This document shows, piece by piece, positions 43,039 through 51,885 of a stretch of DNA of 64,000 bases (positions within the stretch are counted from its first letter, which is position 1; the number at the start of each line of letters is the position of its first letter). Position numbers and translations under genes: made by a program. This stretch comes from JAITWN01 sp964437335 (lineage in GTDB: Bacteria; Pseudomonadota; Gammaproteobacteria; SZUA-140). The stretch is from positions 1 to 64,000 of the forward strand of contig CAYTGL010000002.1 in assembly GCA_964437335.1 (NCBI GenBank). Direction: 5' to 3'. The notes below the pieces were generated by a model that did no database searches, was not told the DNA's origin, and saw only the letters and a list, made by a program, of their open reading frames with translations.

Positions 43039-43067
43039 TTGACACCGGTGTCGCGCCTGAGCATAGT
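43039..43067 (+). promoter_or_regulatory. Sigma-70 promoter of the bio operon with overlapping palindrome
   Basis: A consensus -35 TTGACA (43039-43044) lies 17 nt from CATAGT (43062-43067), a four-of-six -10. The -35 overlaps a perfect 12-bp palindrome GACACCGGTGTC (43041-43052) that could be an operator. It does not resemble the E. coli BirA site. Start near 43075 gives a leader of about 90 nt before bioB. Confidence 0.5.
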
Positions 43068-43163
43068 CGCGGTTTAAATGAGTCAGGCCCCTTTAAAACC
43101 ATGCCGGCCTGCCGGTTCAATTGAAACAGGACTTTTGCTGATTTCCGCCTCCGGAGAACAACG

Positions 43164-44189
43164 ATGACTGACGAGACCTATCGACGCATAGACGAGATCA
43201 CCGCGCGCCTGCTCGACGGCGGCGAGACGAGCGAGGAAGAAGGCCGCTGGATGATCCGGCTCGACGATGCCTACCTGTGCTGGCTGATGGCCGGGGCCGA
43301 CCGGATCCGGCGGCACTTTCGCGGCGCGGAAGTCGAGATCTGCGCGATCAGTAACGTTCGCTCCGGCAACTGTTCTGAAAATTGCAGCTTCTGCGCGCAG
43401 AGCGGCCATTACCGCACCGCCGCACCGAAGTATGACTACGTCCCGGCCGAACAATTGACCCTGCAGGCCCGGCGCGCGCGCGAGTGGGGCGCGAGTGATT
43501 TCGGCGTCGTCTCCAAGGGCTGGGGCGTACGTTCGGACAAGGAGCGCCGCCAGCTCGCAGGGTATTTCGCCGCGATGCGCAAGGAGAGTGACATCGGTCG
43601 CTGTGCAAGCCTCGGCGTACTCGATGGCAAGACCGCGCAGGAACTCAAGGCGATGGGCCTCGAAAACTATCATCACAATCTCGAGACCGCTGAAAGCTAT
43701 TTTCACAAGGTATGCACGACGCATACCTATCAGGAAAACATCGACACGATCCGCCATGCGGTCGACGCCGGCCTGCGCGTCTGTTCGGGCGGGATACTCG
43801 GTATGGGCGAGAGCCTCGATCAGCGCATCGAGCTCGCATCGACGCTGCGCCGACTCGGGGTTGAATCGGTGCCTCTGAATTTCCTGTCGCCGCAGGAAGG
43901 CACACCATTCGGCGATCGCACGCCGATGTCGCCACGCGAGATCCTGAAGAACATCGCCGTATTCCGTTACCTGCTGCCGCGCGCCGAAATCCGGATCGCC
44001 GGCGGCCGCCAGTTCCTGCGCGACCTGCAGGCGATGATCTTCATGGCCGGCGCGTCCGGCATCATGATCGGCGACTACCTGACGACGAAAGGACGCAAGG
44101 TCGAGGATGACCTGCAGATGCTGCGCGACCTCGGCGTCAGCGCGCGCGAGGACACCCAGCAGCGCCGCGCCGCCGCCGCGACCGCCTGA
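43164..44189 (+). CDS. bioB: Biotin synthase
   Basis: Radical-SAM enzyme that inserts sulfur into dethiobiotin. The 341-residue protein has the CX3CX2C cluster site in NCSENCSFCAQS, then YHHNLETAESYFHKVCTTHT, CSGGILGMGES and the auxiliary-cluster residues CASLGV and RIAGGRQ. These details are closer to the BioB type of Firmicutes and deltaproteobacteria than to E. coli BioB (which has CPEDCKYC). GGAG precedes ATG 43164. It is separated from bioF by an 80-nt gap with a perfect palindromic repeat. Confidence 0.94.
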   Translation: MTDETYRRIDEITARLLDGGETSEEEGRWMIRLDDAYLCWLMAGADRIRRHFRGAEVEICAISNVRSGNCSENCSFCAQSGHYRTAAPKYDYVPAEQLTLQARRAREWGASDFGVVSKGWGVRSDKERRQLAGYFAAMRKESDIGRCASLGVLDGKTAQELKAMGLENYHHNLETAESYFHKVCTTHTYQENIDTIRHAVDAGLRVCSGGILGMGESLDQRIELASTLRRLGVESVPLNFLSPQEGTPFGDRTPMSPREILKNIAVFRYLLPRAEIRIAGGRQFLRDLQAMIFMAGASGIMIGDYLTTKGRKVEDDLQMLRDLGVSAREDTQQRRAAAATA

Positions 44190-44191
44190 CA

Positions 44192-44233
44192 TCAAAAGGG
44201 TCAGACCCTATTAATAGGGTCTGACCCTTTTGA
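44192..44233. repeat. REP-like palindrome between bioB and bioF
   Basis: Contains the same 38-bp perfect palindrome as 38659-38696, with one more complementary base pair on each side plus TC/GA. It begins 3 nt after the bioB stop, so its folded RNA would sit between the operon's first two cistrons. Confidence 0.93.
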
Positions 44234-44270
44234 ACTTCTGAATCATCTCGTGCCGGCGATTGTGATCCGA

Positions 44271-45446
44271 ATGAGACAGGCATTGACCGAACGACTCGAT
44301 CGCCAGCGCGCGGACGGGCTGTGGCGCGAGCGGCGCGTCCTCGAAGGGCCGCCGACGGTCGAACCCGTCATCGACGGGCGCCGCTGCCTCGCGTTCTGCA
44401 GCAATGACTATCTCGGCCTCGCGAACGATCCGCGCGTGATACAGGCCCTGCAGGACGGCGCGACGCAATATGGCGCCGGCAGCGGCGCCTCGCACCTCGT
44501 CAACGGCCACAGCCGCGCCCATCACGAACTCGAGGCGGCGCTCGCCGAATTCACCGGCCGGCCGCGCGCGCTGCTGTTCTCGACCGGCTACATGGCGAAT
44601 ATCGGGACGCTCGACGCGCTCGCCGGGCGCGGCGACCGGATCTATGCCGATCGCCTCGCTCACGCCTCGCTGCTCGATGGAGCACGGCACTCCGGTGCGC
44701 GGCTGCGGCGTTACCCGCATGCGGATGCCGGCCTGCTCACGGACTGGATGCAGAAGGAAAGCGGTGACGGCCGGCGCCTCATCGTCACCGATGGCGTGTT
44801 CAGCATGGACGGCGATATCGCCCCGCTGCCGGCGCTCGCCGCGCTGGCAAACCGGCACGACGCGTGGCTGATGGTCGATGACGCCCACGGTCTGGGTGTC
44901 ATCGGACCAGGCGGACGCGGTGCGCTCGCCCACTTCGGACTCGACGCCGCGCAAGCACCGATCCTCGTCGGCACGCTCGGCAAGGCCTTCGGGAGTTTTG
45001 GCGCGTTTGTCGCAGGCAGCGAGGAACTCATTGCTGCCCTGATCCAGTTCGCGCGCAGCTATATCTATACGACGGCGCTGCCGCCCGCGGTCGCCGGCGC
45101 GGCGCTCGCGGCGCTCGCGATCGCGTCACGGGAATCCTGGCGCCGCGAGCGCCTGCAGTCGCTGATCTCTCGCTTCGAGAACGGCGCGCGCCGGCTCGGC
45201 GTGGCGCTGCCGACACGCGCCGAAGGCATGCCGGCGACGCCGATCGTCCCGCTGATCGTCGGCGACAGCGCGCATGCGCTGGTGCTCAGCCGGCGCCTGC
45301 TCGACCGCGGCATCCTGATCAGCGCGATCCGGCCGCCGACCGTGCCGCGCGGCAGCGCCCGTCTGCGCATCACGTTTTCAGCAGCGCATAACGAATCGCA
45401 TGTCGATCGCCTGCTCGATGCCCTTGCGGAGTCCCTGTCCCCGTGA
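44271..45446 (+). CDS. bioF: 8-amino-7-oxononanoate synthase
   Basis: PLP enzyme that condenses pimeloyl-ACP with alanine. The 391-residue protein has FCSNDYLGLANDPRV, GAGSGASHLVNGHSRAHHEL, DDAHGLGVIG and the PLP lysine in TLGKAFGSFGAF. ATG 44271 is the likelier start; GTG 44250 would add seven residues, and neither has a good ribosome-binding site. The stop overlaps the bioH start (GTGA). Confidence 0.94.
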   Translation: MRQALTERLDRQRADGLWRERRVLEGPPTVEPVIDGRRCLAFCSNDYLGLANDPRVIQALQDGATQYGAGSGASHLVNGHSRAHHELEAALAEFTGRPRALLFSTGYMANIGTLDALAGRGDRIYADRLAHASLLDGARHSGARLRRYPHADAGLLTDWMQKESGDGRRLIVTDGVFSMDGDIAPLPALAALANRHDAWLMVDDAHGLGVIGPGGRGALAHFGLDAAQAPILVGTLGKAFGSFGAFVAGSEELIAALIQFARSYIYTTALPPAVAGAALAALAIASRESWRRERLQSLISRFENGARRLGVALPTRAEGMPATPIVPLIVGDSAHALVLSRRLLDRGILISAIRPPTVPRGSARLRITFSAAHNESHVDRLLDALAESLSP

Positions 45447-46213
45447 AGCTGCACAGCGAAACCCTCGGGACGGGACCGGACCTCGCGCTGCTGCATGGCT
45501 GGGCCATGCATGGCGGCATCTGGCGCGATGTCGCGGAGCGGCTTGCGGCGCATTATCGCGTGACCCTGATCGACCTGCCGGGTCATGGACACAGCCCGGC
45601 CATGACTGAACCCGAGTCGCTCGAAGCCATCGCCGATAACGTCGCCGCCGTGTTGCCGGGTCGCGGCGTACTGCTCGGCTGGTCGCTGGGTGGCCTGGTC
45701 GCGCTGACGCTCGCACTGCAGATGCCCGGGTCGGTCACGCGGCTGGTGCTGGTCGGCAGCACGCCGCAGTTCGTGTCCGGACCCGGCTGGCCCCACGGAC
45801 TCGATGCCGCGGTCCTTGACGACTTCGCTGCCCGCCTGCGCCGGGATCCACAGGCCACGATCCAGCGTTTCCTCGCACTCCAGGTCCGCGGCAGCACTGA
45901 TGAACGGCGGACGCTCGCGCGCCTGAAGTCAGCGCTCGCGCAGGCGCCGGCGCCCTGCCCGCAGGCGCTCGATTGCGGACTCGACCTCCTGCGCAGGACT
46001 TCGTTATGCACGGTGCTTGCTACGCTGATGCTGCCGGTCACGCTGATCCACGGGACGCGTGATGTCCTGACTCCGTACCCCGCCGCCGTCGAGGTCGCGA
46101 GCGCGTTACCCCAGGCGCGATTGCATCCGATCGACTGGGCCGGTCATGCGCCGTTCCTGTCACATGCGGATATCTTCGTCAACCTCCTCGAGGATCTGCT
46201 CGATGCCGGCTGA
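45443..46213 (+). CDS. bioH: Pimeloyl-ACP methyl ester carboxylesterase
   Basis: Alpha/beta hydrolase that cleaves pimeloyl-ACP methyl ester, closing the BioC-BioH route to pimelate. The 256-residue protein has HGWAMHGGIW (oxyanion region), the nucleophile Ser in GWSLGG, Asp in GTRDVLTP and His in WAGHAPFLSH, a complete catalytic triad. GTG start overlaps the bioF stop. It overlaps bioC by 11 nt. Confidence 0.93.
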   Translation: MKLHSETLGTGPDLALLHGWAMHGGIWRDVAERLAAHYRVTLIDLPGHGHSPAMTEPESLEAIADNVAAVLPGRGVLLGWSLGGLVALTLALQMPGSVTRLVLVGSTPQFVSGPGWPHGLDAAVLDDFAARLRRDPQATIQRFLALQVRGSTDERRTLARLKSALAQAPAPCPQALDCGLDLLRRTSLCTVLATLMLPVTLIHGTRDVLTPYPAAVEVASALPQARLHPIDWAGHAPFLSHADIFVNLLEDLLDAG

Positions 46214-47120
46214 AACCGGTGGCGATGCGCGATTCGATATCGACAAGCGCCATGTCCGCGCCGCGTTCGATCGCGCCGCCGCCGGTTATGCCGCGGTTGC
46301 GATCCTGCAGCGCGAAACCGGGCGGCGCTTGCTCGAACGCCTCGACCTGATCCGGCTTCAGCCCGCGGCCGTGCTCGATGCCGGCGCCGGGACCGGAGAG
46401 ATCAGCAACGCACTCGGCAGTCGCTATGCCGGTGCGCGCATCATCTCGCTCGACATCGCGCCGGCGATGCTGTCCCGGGCGCGCGAACAGGCCCCGCGTC
46501 TCGCCCGCTGGCGCGGCAGGCGGTTGTTCATCTGCGCCGATGCAGAACGCCTGCCGCTCGCAAAAAACTGCGTCGACATGGTGATCTCTAACCTGATGCT
46601 GCAGTGGTGCAACGACCTCGACGCGGTGCTGGCCGGCTTCCGTCACGCGCTGCGCCCCGGCGGTCTCCTGATATTCACGACCTTCGGCCCCGATACACTG
46701 AAGGAACTGCGTATGAGCTGGGGCGGCGTCGATGGCCATAATCACGTCAACGCCTTCATCGATATGCACGACATCGGTGATGCGCTGCTGCGGCTCGGTT
46801 ACAGCGAGCCGGTCATGGATCGTGAGGACATGACGCTGACCTATGCCGATGCAACCACTTTGATGCGCGACCTGAAGATGCTCGGCGCCCACAATATCAC
46901 CGGGGGGCGGCCGCGCGGCCTGACCGGGCGCAAGCGTCTGGCGCAGGTCATCCAGGCCTATGAGGGTTTCCGGCGCGACGGAAGGCTGCCGGCGACCTAC
47001 GAAGTGCTGTATGGTCACTGCTGGATGCCCGAACAGACGCAAGGGAACATGAAGGCAAGCGATCAGTCGATCAGGGTCCCCTTGTCCGGGCTTTCTCGAC
47101 CGGGAGACCGGCACCGATGA
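46203..47120 (+). CDS. bioC: Malonyl-ACP O-methyltransferase
   Basis: SAM-dependent enzyme that methylates malonyl-ACP to start pimelate assembly. The 305-residue protein has motif I LDAGAGTGEISNAL, post-motif ISLDIAPAML and DMVISNLMLQWCNDL, then LLIFTTFGPDTLKELR, all characteristic of BioC. ATG 46203 lies within bioH. The stop overlaps the bioD start (ATGA), so synthesis of BioH, BioC and BioD is linked. The last 25 residues (RVPLSGLSRPGDRHR) are not family-typical and were probably added by the overlapping arrangement. Confidence 0.93.
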   Translation: MPAETGGDARFDIDKRHVRAAFDRAAAGYAAVAILQRETGRRLLERLDLIRLQPAAVLDAGAGTGEISNALGSRYAGARIISLDIAPAMLSRAREQAPRLARWRGRRLFICADAERLPLAKNCVDMVISNLMLQWCNDLDAVLAGFRHALRPGGLLIFTTFGPDTLKELRMSWGGVDGHNHVNAFIDMHDIGDALLRLGYSEPVMDREDMTLTYADATTLMRDLKMLGAHNITGGRPRGLTGRKRLAQVIQAYEGFRRDGRLPATYEVLYGHCWMPEQTQGNMKASDQSIRVPLSGLSRPGDRHR

Positions 47121-47833
47121 GCCCGCGCGGTTTTTTCATCACCGGCACCGACACCGATGTCGGCAAGACCCGGGTGGCCGCCGGGCTGATGACCGCGCTG
47201 CGCGCGCGCGGCCTCCGGGTCGCCGGCATGAAGCCGGTCTCCTGCGGCGGCATCGAAACAGAAGCGGGCATCGTCAACGAGGATGTCCTGGTGCTGCAGC
47301 AGCATGGCTCGGACCCTTCGCCGCCGCGAATGCTGATGAATCGTTATGCCTTTTCGCAACCGGTCGCGCCGCATCTCGCCGCAGCGATGCAGCACGATAC
47401 GATCGACATCGGCGTGATCGTCGATGATCTTCACCGGCTCGAAGGGCTCGCAGACATCATCGTGCTCGAAGGGGCCGGCGGCTGGGAAGTGCCGATCAGC
47501 GACAGCGAAACGATGGCTGATATCGCCCGGGCCTGCGAGCTGCCGATCATACTCGTCGTCGGAATCCGGCTGGGTTGTCTCAACCACGCGCTACTGAGCA
47601 GCCGGGCAATCGCCGATACGGGCCTGCCGTTCGCCGGTTGGGTCGCGAACCTGCTCGATCCGAACGCGCGCGCTGTCGACGAAAATATCGCCACACTGCA
47701 AATGCGCATCCCGGCCCCGCTGCTCGGCATAATCCCGTACCTCCCCGGCGACCTCGATGCCGCACGGATCGCCGCCGCGCTCGATATCGATACCCTCACC
47801 TCAATAGGGTCAGACCCTATTAATAGGGTCTGA
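47117..47833 (+). CDS. bioD: ATP-dependent dethiobiotin synthetase
   Basis: Forms the ureido ring of dethiobiotin from DAPA, CO2 and ATP. The 238-residue protein has the P-loop GTDTDVGKT, KPVSCGG and VLEGAGGWEVP. The last ten codons (encoding SIGSDPINRV) are supplied by the left half of a 58-bp perfect palindrome, and the stop codon is inside the right half, so the natural C-terminus was probably replaced or extended when the repeat inserted. bioA is not in the operon. Confidence 0.94.
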   Translation: MSPRGFFITGTDTDVGKTRVAAGLMTALRARGLRVAGMKPVSCGGIETEAGIVNEDVLVLQQHGSDPSPPRMLMNRYAFSQPVAPHLAAAMQHDTIDIGVIVDDLHRLEGLADIIVLEGAGGWEVPISDSETMADIARACELPIILVVGIRLGCLNHALLSSRAIADTGLPFAGWVANLLDPNARAVDENIATLQMRIPAPLLGIIPYLPGDLDAARIAAALDIDTLTSIGSDPINRV

Positions 47834-47850
47834 CCCTATTGAGGTGAGGG
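47793..47850. repeat. 58-bp perfect palindrome at the bioD 3' end
   Basis: Arms of 29 nt, starting CCCTCACCTCAATAGGGTCA on the left and mirrored exactly on the right, with the familiar TATTAATA centre. It is the longest member of the GGGTCWGACCC family here and contains the bioD stop (47831-47833). Symmetry extends 10 nt beyond the usual unit on each side, into CCTCACC/GGTGAGG. Confidence 0.95.
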
Positions 47851-47863
47851 GGGTGGCGGTATG

Positions 47864-47902
47864 AAAAAGCCCCGCCTCCCTTGCAGTGGGAGGCGGGGCT
47901 TT
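47864..47902 (-). terminator. Rho-independent terminator of rpoH
   Basis: AAAGCCCCGCCTCCC and its exact complement form a 15-bp stem with a 7-nt loop, 9 nt after the rpoH stop. On the minus strand five T residues follow. On the plus strand only TTT follows, so it may end bio transcripts less efficiently. Confidence 0.92.
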
Positions 47903-47911
47903 AGAGGGCTG

Positions 47912-48766
47912 TCAGGCTTCCAGCGTATTCTTGAGCTTGCGGAATGCGCTCTTCTCAAGCTGGCGAATGCGCTCGGCCGAGACCTGATACTTGTCGGCGA
48001 GATCCTGCAGGGTCATCTTGTCGTCGTTCAGCCAGCGCTGCTGCAAAATATCGCGGCTGCGCTCATCGAGGCTGTCCATCGCCACGCGGAGGTTCTGCTC
48101 GTTGCGCGCATCCCAGTCTTCCTGCTCGACACGGGTCGTCGGATCCATGCGCAGATCCTGCAGGTAAGCCGCCGGGGCAAAATTACGTTCACTGTCCTCA
48201 TCCCGATCCCCATAGGGGTCGAACGAGGCATCGTACCCACTGATCCGCGACTCCATCTCGATGACGTCCTCGGGACGCACGCCGAGTTCCTTCGCGACTG
48301 CATTGATCTCGTCGCTGCCGAACCACGCCAGGGTCTTTTTCGCACTGCGCAGATTGAAAAACAACTTGCGCTGGGCCTTGGTCGTCGCAACCTTGACGAT
48401 GCGCCAGTTGCGCAGGATGAATTCATGTATCTCCGCGCGAATCCAGTGCACCGCATAGGAAACCAGGCGCACGTTCATATCAGGGTCGAAGCGCTTGACC
48501 GCCTTCATCAGGCCGATGTTGCCTTCCTGGATCAGATCGGACTGCGACAGGCCGTAACCGCTGTAGCCGCGCGCGATGTGCGCGACGAAACGCAGGTTCG
48601 ACAACACGAGTTGGCGTGCCGCGTCGAGATCCTGTTCATCGCGGTACCGGAGGGCCAGCGTACGCTCCTGTTCCGTGCTGAGCACAGGGATAGTGCTGAC
48701 ACTCTGGATGTAGGCTTCCAGACTGCCGCTGTGTAAAACCAGATTCGCTTCCGGTACGGTACTCAT
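47912..48766 (-). CDS. rpoH: RNA polymerase sigma-32 (heat shock sigma factor)
   Basis: Directs polymerase to heat-shock promoters. From ATG 48766 the protein has 284 residues, exactly the E. coli length. Regions 2.1-2.4 are present (NLRFVAHIARGYSGYGLSQS, RLVSYAVHWIRAEIHEFILR), the RpoH box QRKLFFNLR, and region 4.2 (SAERIRQLEKSAFRKLK). A longer reading from 48811 is less likely. The order ftsY-ftsE-ftsX-rpoH matches E. coli. Upstream lies a CIRCE operator. Confidence 0.97.
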   Translation of the reverse strand: MSTVPEANLVLHSGSLEAYIQSVSTIPVLSTEQERTLALRYRDEQDLDAARQLVLSNLRFVAHIARGYSGYGLSQSDLIQEGNIGLMKAVKRFDPDMNVRLVSYAVHWIRAEIHEFILRNWRIVKVATTKAQRKLFFNLRSAKKTLAWFGSDEINAVAKELGVRPEDVIEMESRISGYDASFDPYGDRDEDSERNFAPAAYLQDLRMDPTTRVEQEDWDARNEQNLRVAMDSLDERSRDILQQRWLNDDKMTLQDLADKYQVSAERIRQLEKSAFRKLKNTLEA

Positions 48767-48823
48767 GAATCCGTGATCACTCCCTGAAATATTAGGTTCA
48801 TTATCAATCAATTGGTGTCAATG

Positions 48824-48850
48824 TTAGCACTCATAACATATGAGTGCCAA
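48824..48850. promoter_or_regulatory. CIRCE operator (HrcA site) upstream of rpoH
   Basis: TTAGCACTC-N9-GAGTGCCAA matches the CIRCE consensus TTAGCACTC-N9-GAGTGCTAA at 17 of 18 arm positions with the exact 9-nt spacer. It lies 58 nt upstream of the rpoH ATG. On the rpoH strand TTGGCA...TAACAT within it could be a promoter (18-nt spacing), so HrcA would block transcription directly. Confidence 0.88.
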
Positions 48851-48976
48851 GTCCCGCAAAAAGTTCCCGCCATGTCCAAGGCTTGATCAACCGCCGCCCA
48901 TAATCATCGGACTCCACGCTCCAGCCGATGTTCATTAATTATTTTTTAATTAAATAACAATAATTTAACAAATATA

Positions 48977-50083
48977 TCAACTGGGTTCGATGTCCCTCAG
49001 GTGCCGGCCAACCGCGAGCCACGCACCCGCCAGGCCGAGCAGGACCCCGCCAGCGACCAGCAAAGCGCTGGCCTCGACGCCGATCCGTTCGATCGCGAAC
49101 GGACTGTTATAGAGCAGCGACAGGCGCTGTACCGGCCCGTCGAGCAACCACAGTGAAGCGCTCACCAGGATCCACGCAAACACCGCGCCAAACAGCCCAT
49201 ACAGGAGGCCGCTGTACAGAAACGGCCGCCTGATGAACCGATCGGTCGCACCGATCAGTTTCTGAACGACGATCTCCTCATACCGGTTCTGGATCGAGAG
49301 GCGGATCGTGTTACCGATGATCAGCAGCACCGCAAACGCGAGCAGCACCGCGAGCACGAGCACGCCGCGCCTGCCGATCTCCATGATCGCGTACAGGCGT
49401 TCGACCCACTCCATGTCGAGCTGAGCAAGATCGACCTCGCCGCGCGCGCGCAAGACATTCAGCAGGGCCTCGACCTGGGCCGGCGCGGCATGGTCGGCGA
49501 CCGGGCGGACGATGATCAATGGCGGCAGCGGGTTATCCTGCAGCGCGTCGAGTACATTACCGAAACCAGACAGGCGCTGGAACTCGTCAAGCGCCTCGGT
49601 CGGCGTCACATGGCTGACTTCCGCGACCTGGGGCATCGCAGCGATATCCTCGGCAATGCGGCGGACCGCGGCATTATCCAGATCCTTGCGCATGAACAGC
49701 GAGATCTGCGCGGCGTCATCCCAGCCCTGACTCAGCGTCTGCAGGTTTTGAAGGACCACATGCAGGCCGGTCGGCAGCGCCAGCGCAATGCCGAGCACGG
49801 CGATCGTCATCAGGCTCGACAGCGGCGTCCGCGCGATCCGGCCGAGCGTGTTGAACAGGGCCTGCAGATGATGCTCGCCCCAGGCGCCGATCCGTCGCAC
49901 GAACCCGACCCGTCGCGATTTTACGCGCGGCGCAGTGCCGGCATGCGGCAGCCTTGGCAGCGGCGCGGGCTCTGCCGCTTCGGGCGCTTCCCGCATGGTC
50001 GCGACATCGGCGGGCGCCGGATCCGGATGTCCCGGTTCCCTGCGCTGCACCCGCAGACTCTCCGGAATCCCCAGGTCGCTCAT
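48977..50083 (-). CDS. ftsX: Cell division protein FtsX
   Basis: Membrane partner of FtsE; the FtsEX complex activates peptidoglycan hydrolases at the septum. The 368-residue protein has a long Pro/Ala-rich cytoplasmic N-terminus (about 75 residues), four transmembrane helices, a periplasmic loop (QISLFMRKDLDNAAVRRIAE) and the FtsX signature NTIRLSIQNRYEEIVVQKLIGAT. It overlaps ftsE by four bases (ATGA). The 210 nt between it and rpoH are very AT-rich near 48935-48970. Confidence 0.95.
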   Translation of the reverse strand: MSDLGIPESLRVQRREPGHPDPAPADVATMREAPEAAEPAPLPRLPHAGTAPRVKSRRVGFVRRIGAWGEHHLQALFNTLGRIARTPLSSLMTIAVLGIALALPTGLHVVLQNLQTLSQGWDDAAQISLFMRKDLDNAAVRRIAEDIAAMPQVAEVSHVTPTEALDEFQRLSGFGNVLDALQDNPLPPLIIVRPVADHAAPAQVEALLNVLRARGEVDLAQLDMEWVERLYAIMEIGRRGVLVLAVLLAFAVLLIIGNTIRLSIQNRYEEIVVQKLIGATDRFIRRPFLYSGLLYGLFGAVFAWILVSASLWLLDGPVQRLSLLYNSPFAIERIGVEASALLVAGGVLLGLAGAWLAVGRHLRDIEPS

Positions 50084-50760
50084 GCTGTTGCGGCCACCGG
50101 CGATAAATCGGAAACGAGCCGGCCGTTCTCGAGTTTCATGATCCTGTGACCCATGCGCGAGATCAGGGCGATATCATGGCTGGCGACCAGCACGGTCACA
50201 CCCACCTGGTTGAACTGCTCGAACAGGCGCATGATCTCTTCCGACAGCGTCGGATCGAGATTGCCGGTCGGTTCGTCGGCGAGCAGCAACGGCGGCTTGT
50301 TGACGACCGCCCGGGCGATGCCGACGCGCTGCTGCTCGCCGCCGGACAACATCGCCGGGAAACGCTTCTCCTTGTCGAGCAGGCCGACCTTGTCGAGCGC
50401 GGCCCGCACGCGGCGCTGGATCTCGCGATGATCGTGCCCGGCGATCACCAGCGGCAGTGCGACGTTGTCGAATACGGTGCGGTCGTTCAGCAGGTGATGG
50501 TTCTGGAAGATGATGCCAATGTCGCGCCGCAGATAAGGGATTTGGCCGCGGCGCACCCGCGACAGGTTGCGGCCGTTGAAGAAAATCCGTCCGTAGCTGA
50601 CCTGCTCGATCAGCGCGATCAGCTTGAGCAGCGTGCTCTTGCCGGCGCCCGAACGGCCGGTCAGGAACGCCATCTCCTGGACGTCGAGATGAAAGTTGAG
50701 CCCGGTCAGGGCCTCGCGACCACCCGGATAGCGTTTACCTACATTGTCGAACTGGAGCAT
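50080..50760 (-). CDS. ftsE: Cell division ATP-binding protein FtsE
   Basis: ABC ATPase of the FtsEX complex. 226 residues: Walker A GRSGAGKS, Q-loop region FQNHHLLNDRTVF, signature LSGGEQQRVGIARAV, Walker B LLLADEPTGNLD, H-loop SHD. It lies between ftsY and ftsX as in E. coli. Confidence 0.97.
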   Translation of the reverse strand: MLQFDNVGKRYPGGREALTGLNFHLDVQEMAFLTGRSGAGKSTLLKLIALIEQVSYGRIFFNGRNLSRVRRGQIPYLRRDIGIIFQNHHLLNDRTVFDNVALPLVIAGHDHREIQRRVRAALDKVGLLDKEKRFPAMLSGGEQQRVGIARAVVNKPPLLLADEPTGNLDPTLSEEIMRLFEQFNQVGVTVLVASHDIALISRMGHRIMKLENGRLVSDLSPVAATA

Positions 50761-50808
50761 CGCAATCCAAAGATACCGGATACGGACCCGGCTGCAAATC
50801 GTGGTCTG

Positions 50809-51765
50809 TCATTCCTTTCCGAACAGCGCGGCGATGAATTCCGCGGCATCGAATACCCGCAGATCCTCGATGTCCTCGCCGACGCCGACGAAGCGGATAG
50901 GGATGCCGAATTTCTTCGCGATAGCGAAGATCACGCCGCCCTTCGCGGTGCCATCGAGCTTGGTCAGCGTAATCCCGGTGAGTCCGACCGCCGCATGAAA
51001 CTGCGCTGCCTGGGATACCGCGTTCTGTCCGGTCCCGGCGTCGATGACCAGCATGACTTCATGCGGCGCCGACGGTTCGACCTTGGCGATGACCCGCTTG
51101 ACCTTCTGCAGCTCCGCCATCAGGTTGGACTGGGTATGCAGGCGGCCAGCCGTATCGATGATCAGCACGTCACTGCCCCGCGCCTGCGCGGCCTGCATCG
51201 CATCGAACACGACCGAGGCCGGATCGGAGGCCCGCTGCTGGGCGATGACCGTGATATTGTTGCGCTCGCCCCAGACCTGGAGCTGCTCCACCGCCGCGGC
51301 CCGGAAGGTGTCGGCGGCGGCGAGCATGACCTTGCGGCCTTCGCCCTGCAGACGCCGCGCGAGTTTGCCGATCGTCGTGGTCTTCCCGGCGCCGTTGACG
51401 CCGACCATCAGGATCACAAACGGCCGGCCGGCGCCAGTGACAGCGAGCGGCGCCGTGCACGGACGCAACAGCGCCGCGAGATCCTCCCGCAATGCGGCCA
51501 GCAGCGCTACGCTGTCCTCGAGCTGTTTGCGCGAAATGCGGGTCTCGAGATCGGCGATGATCTGGCGAGTCGCATCGACGCCGACATCGGCGCCGAGCAG
51601 TATGGACTCGATCTCCTCGAGCAGCTCATCGTCGATCTTCTTGCGCCCGAGCACCAGCCCGGCGACGCTTTCGACGAGACCGCTGCGGGTACGGCTGAGC
51701 CGCTCTTTCAGGCGCCCGAAGAAACCGGGCTTGCCGGGGCTTGTCTCAGGTTCGGCAGATCCCAT
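50809..51765 (-). CDS. ftsY: Signal recognition particle receptor FtsY
   Basis: SRP receptor GTPase for cotranslational membrane targeting. 318 residues: a short N-terminal region (no long acidic A domain), the N domain (residues 25-100), and the G domain with GVNGAGKTTTIGKLA, DTAGRLHTQSNLM, TKLDGTAKGG and GVGEDIEDLRVFD. Heads the ftsYEX-rpoH order; the gap to ftsE is 48 nt. It is divergent from the M16 peptidase pair. Confidence 0.97.
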   Translation of the reverse strand: MGSAEPETSPGKPGFFGRLKERLSRTRSGLVESVAGLVLGRKKIDDELLEEIESILLGADVGVDATRQIIADLETRISRKQLEDSVALLAALREDLAALLRPCTAPLAVTGAGRPFVILMVGVNGAGKTTTIGKLARRLQGEGRKVMLAAADTFRAAAVEQLQVWGERNNITVIAQQRASDPASVVFDAMQAAQARGSDVLIIDTAGRLHTQSNLMAELQKVKRVIAKVEPSAPHEVMLVIDAGTGQNAVSQAAQFHAAVGLTGITLTKLDGTAKGGVIFAIAKKFGIPIRFVGVGEDIEDLRVFDAAEFIAALFGKE

Positions 51766-51885
51766 CGGCTTGTCAGATCATCTGGGGAGTCGTGTACAAT
51801 GGCGTGTCGCGGCGCAAGGCCGTTCGAGCCCGAATAGATGACGTATCCTACCAAAAGCGGCCAATCAAGGGTAACTGGATTAAAG

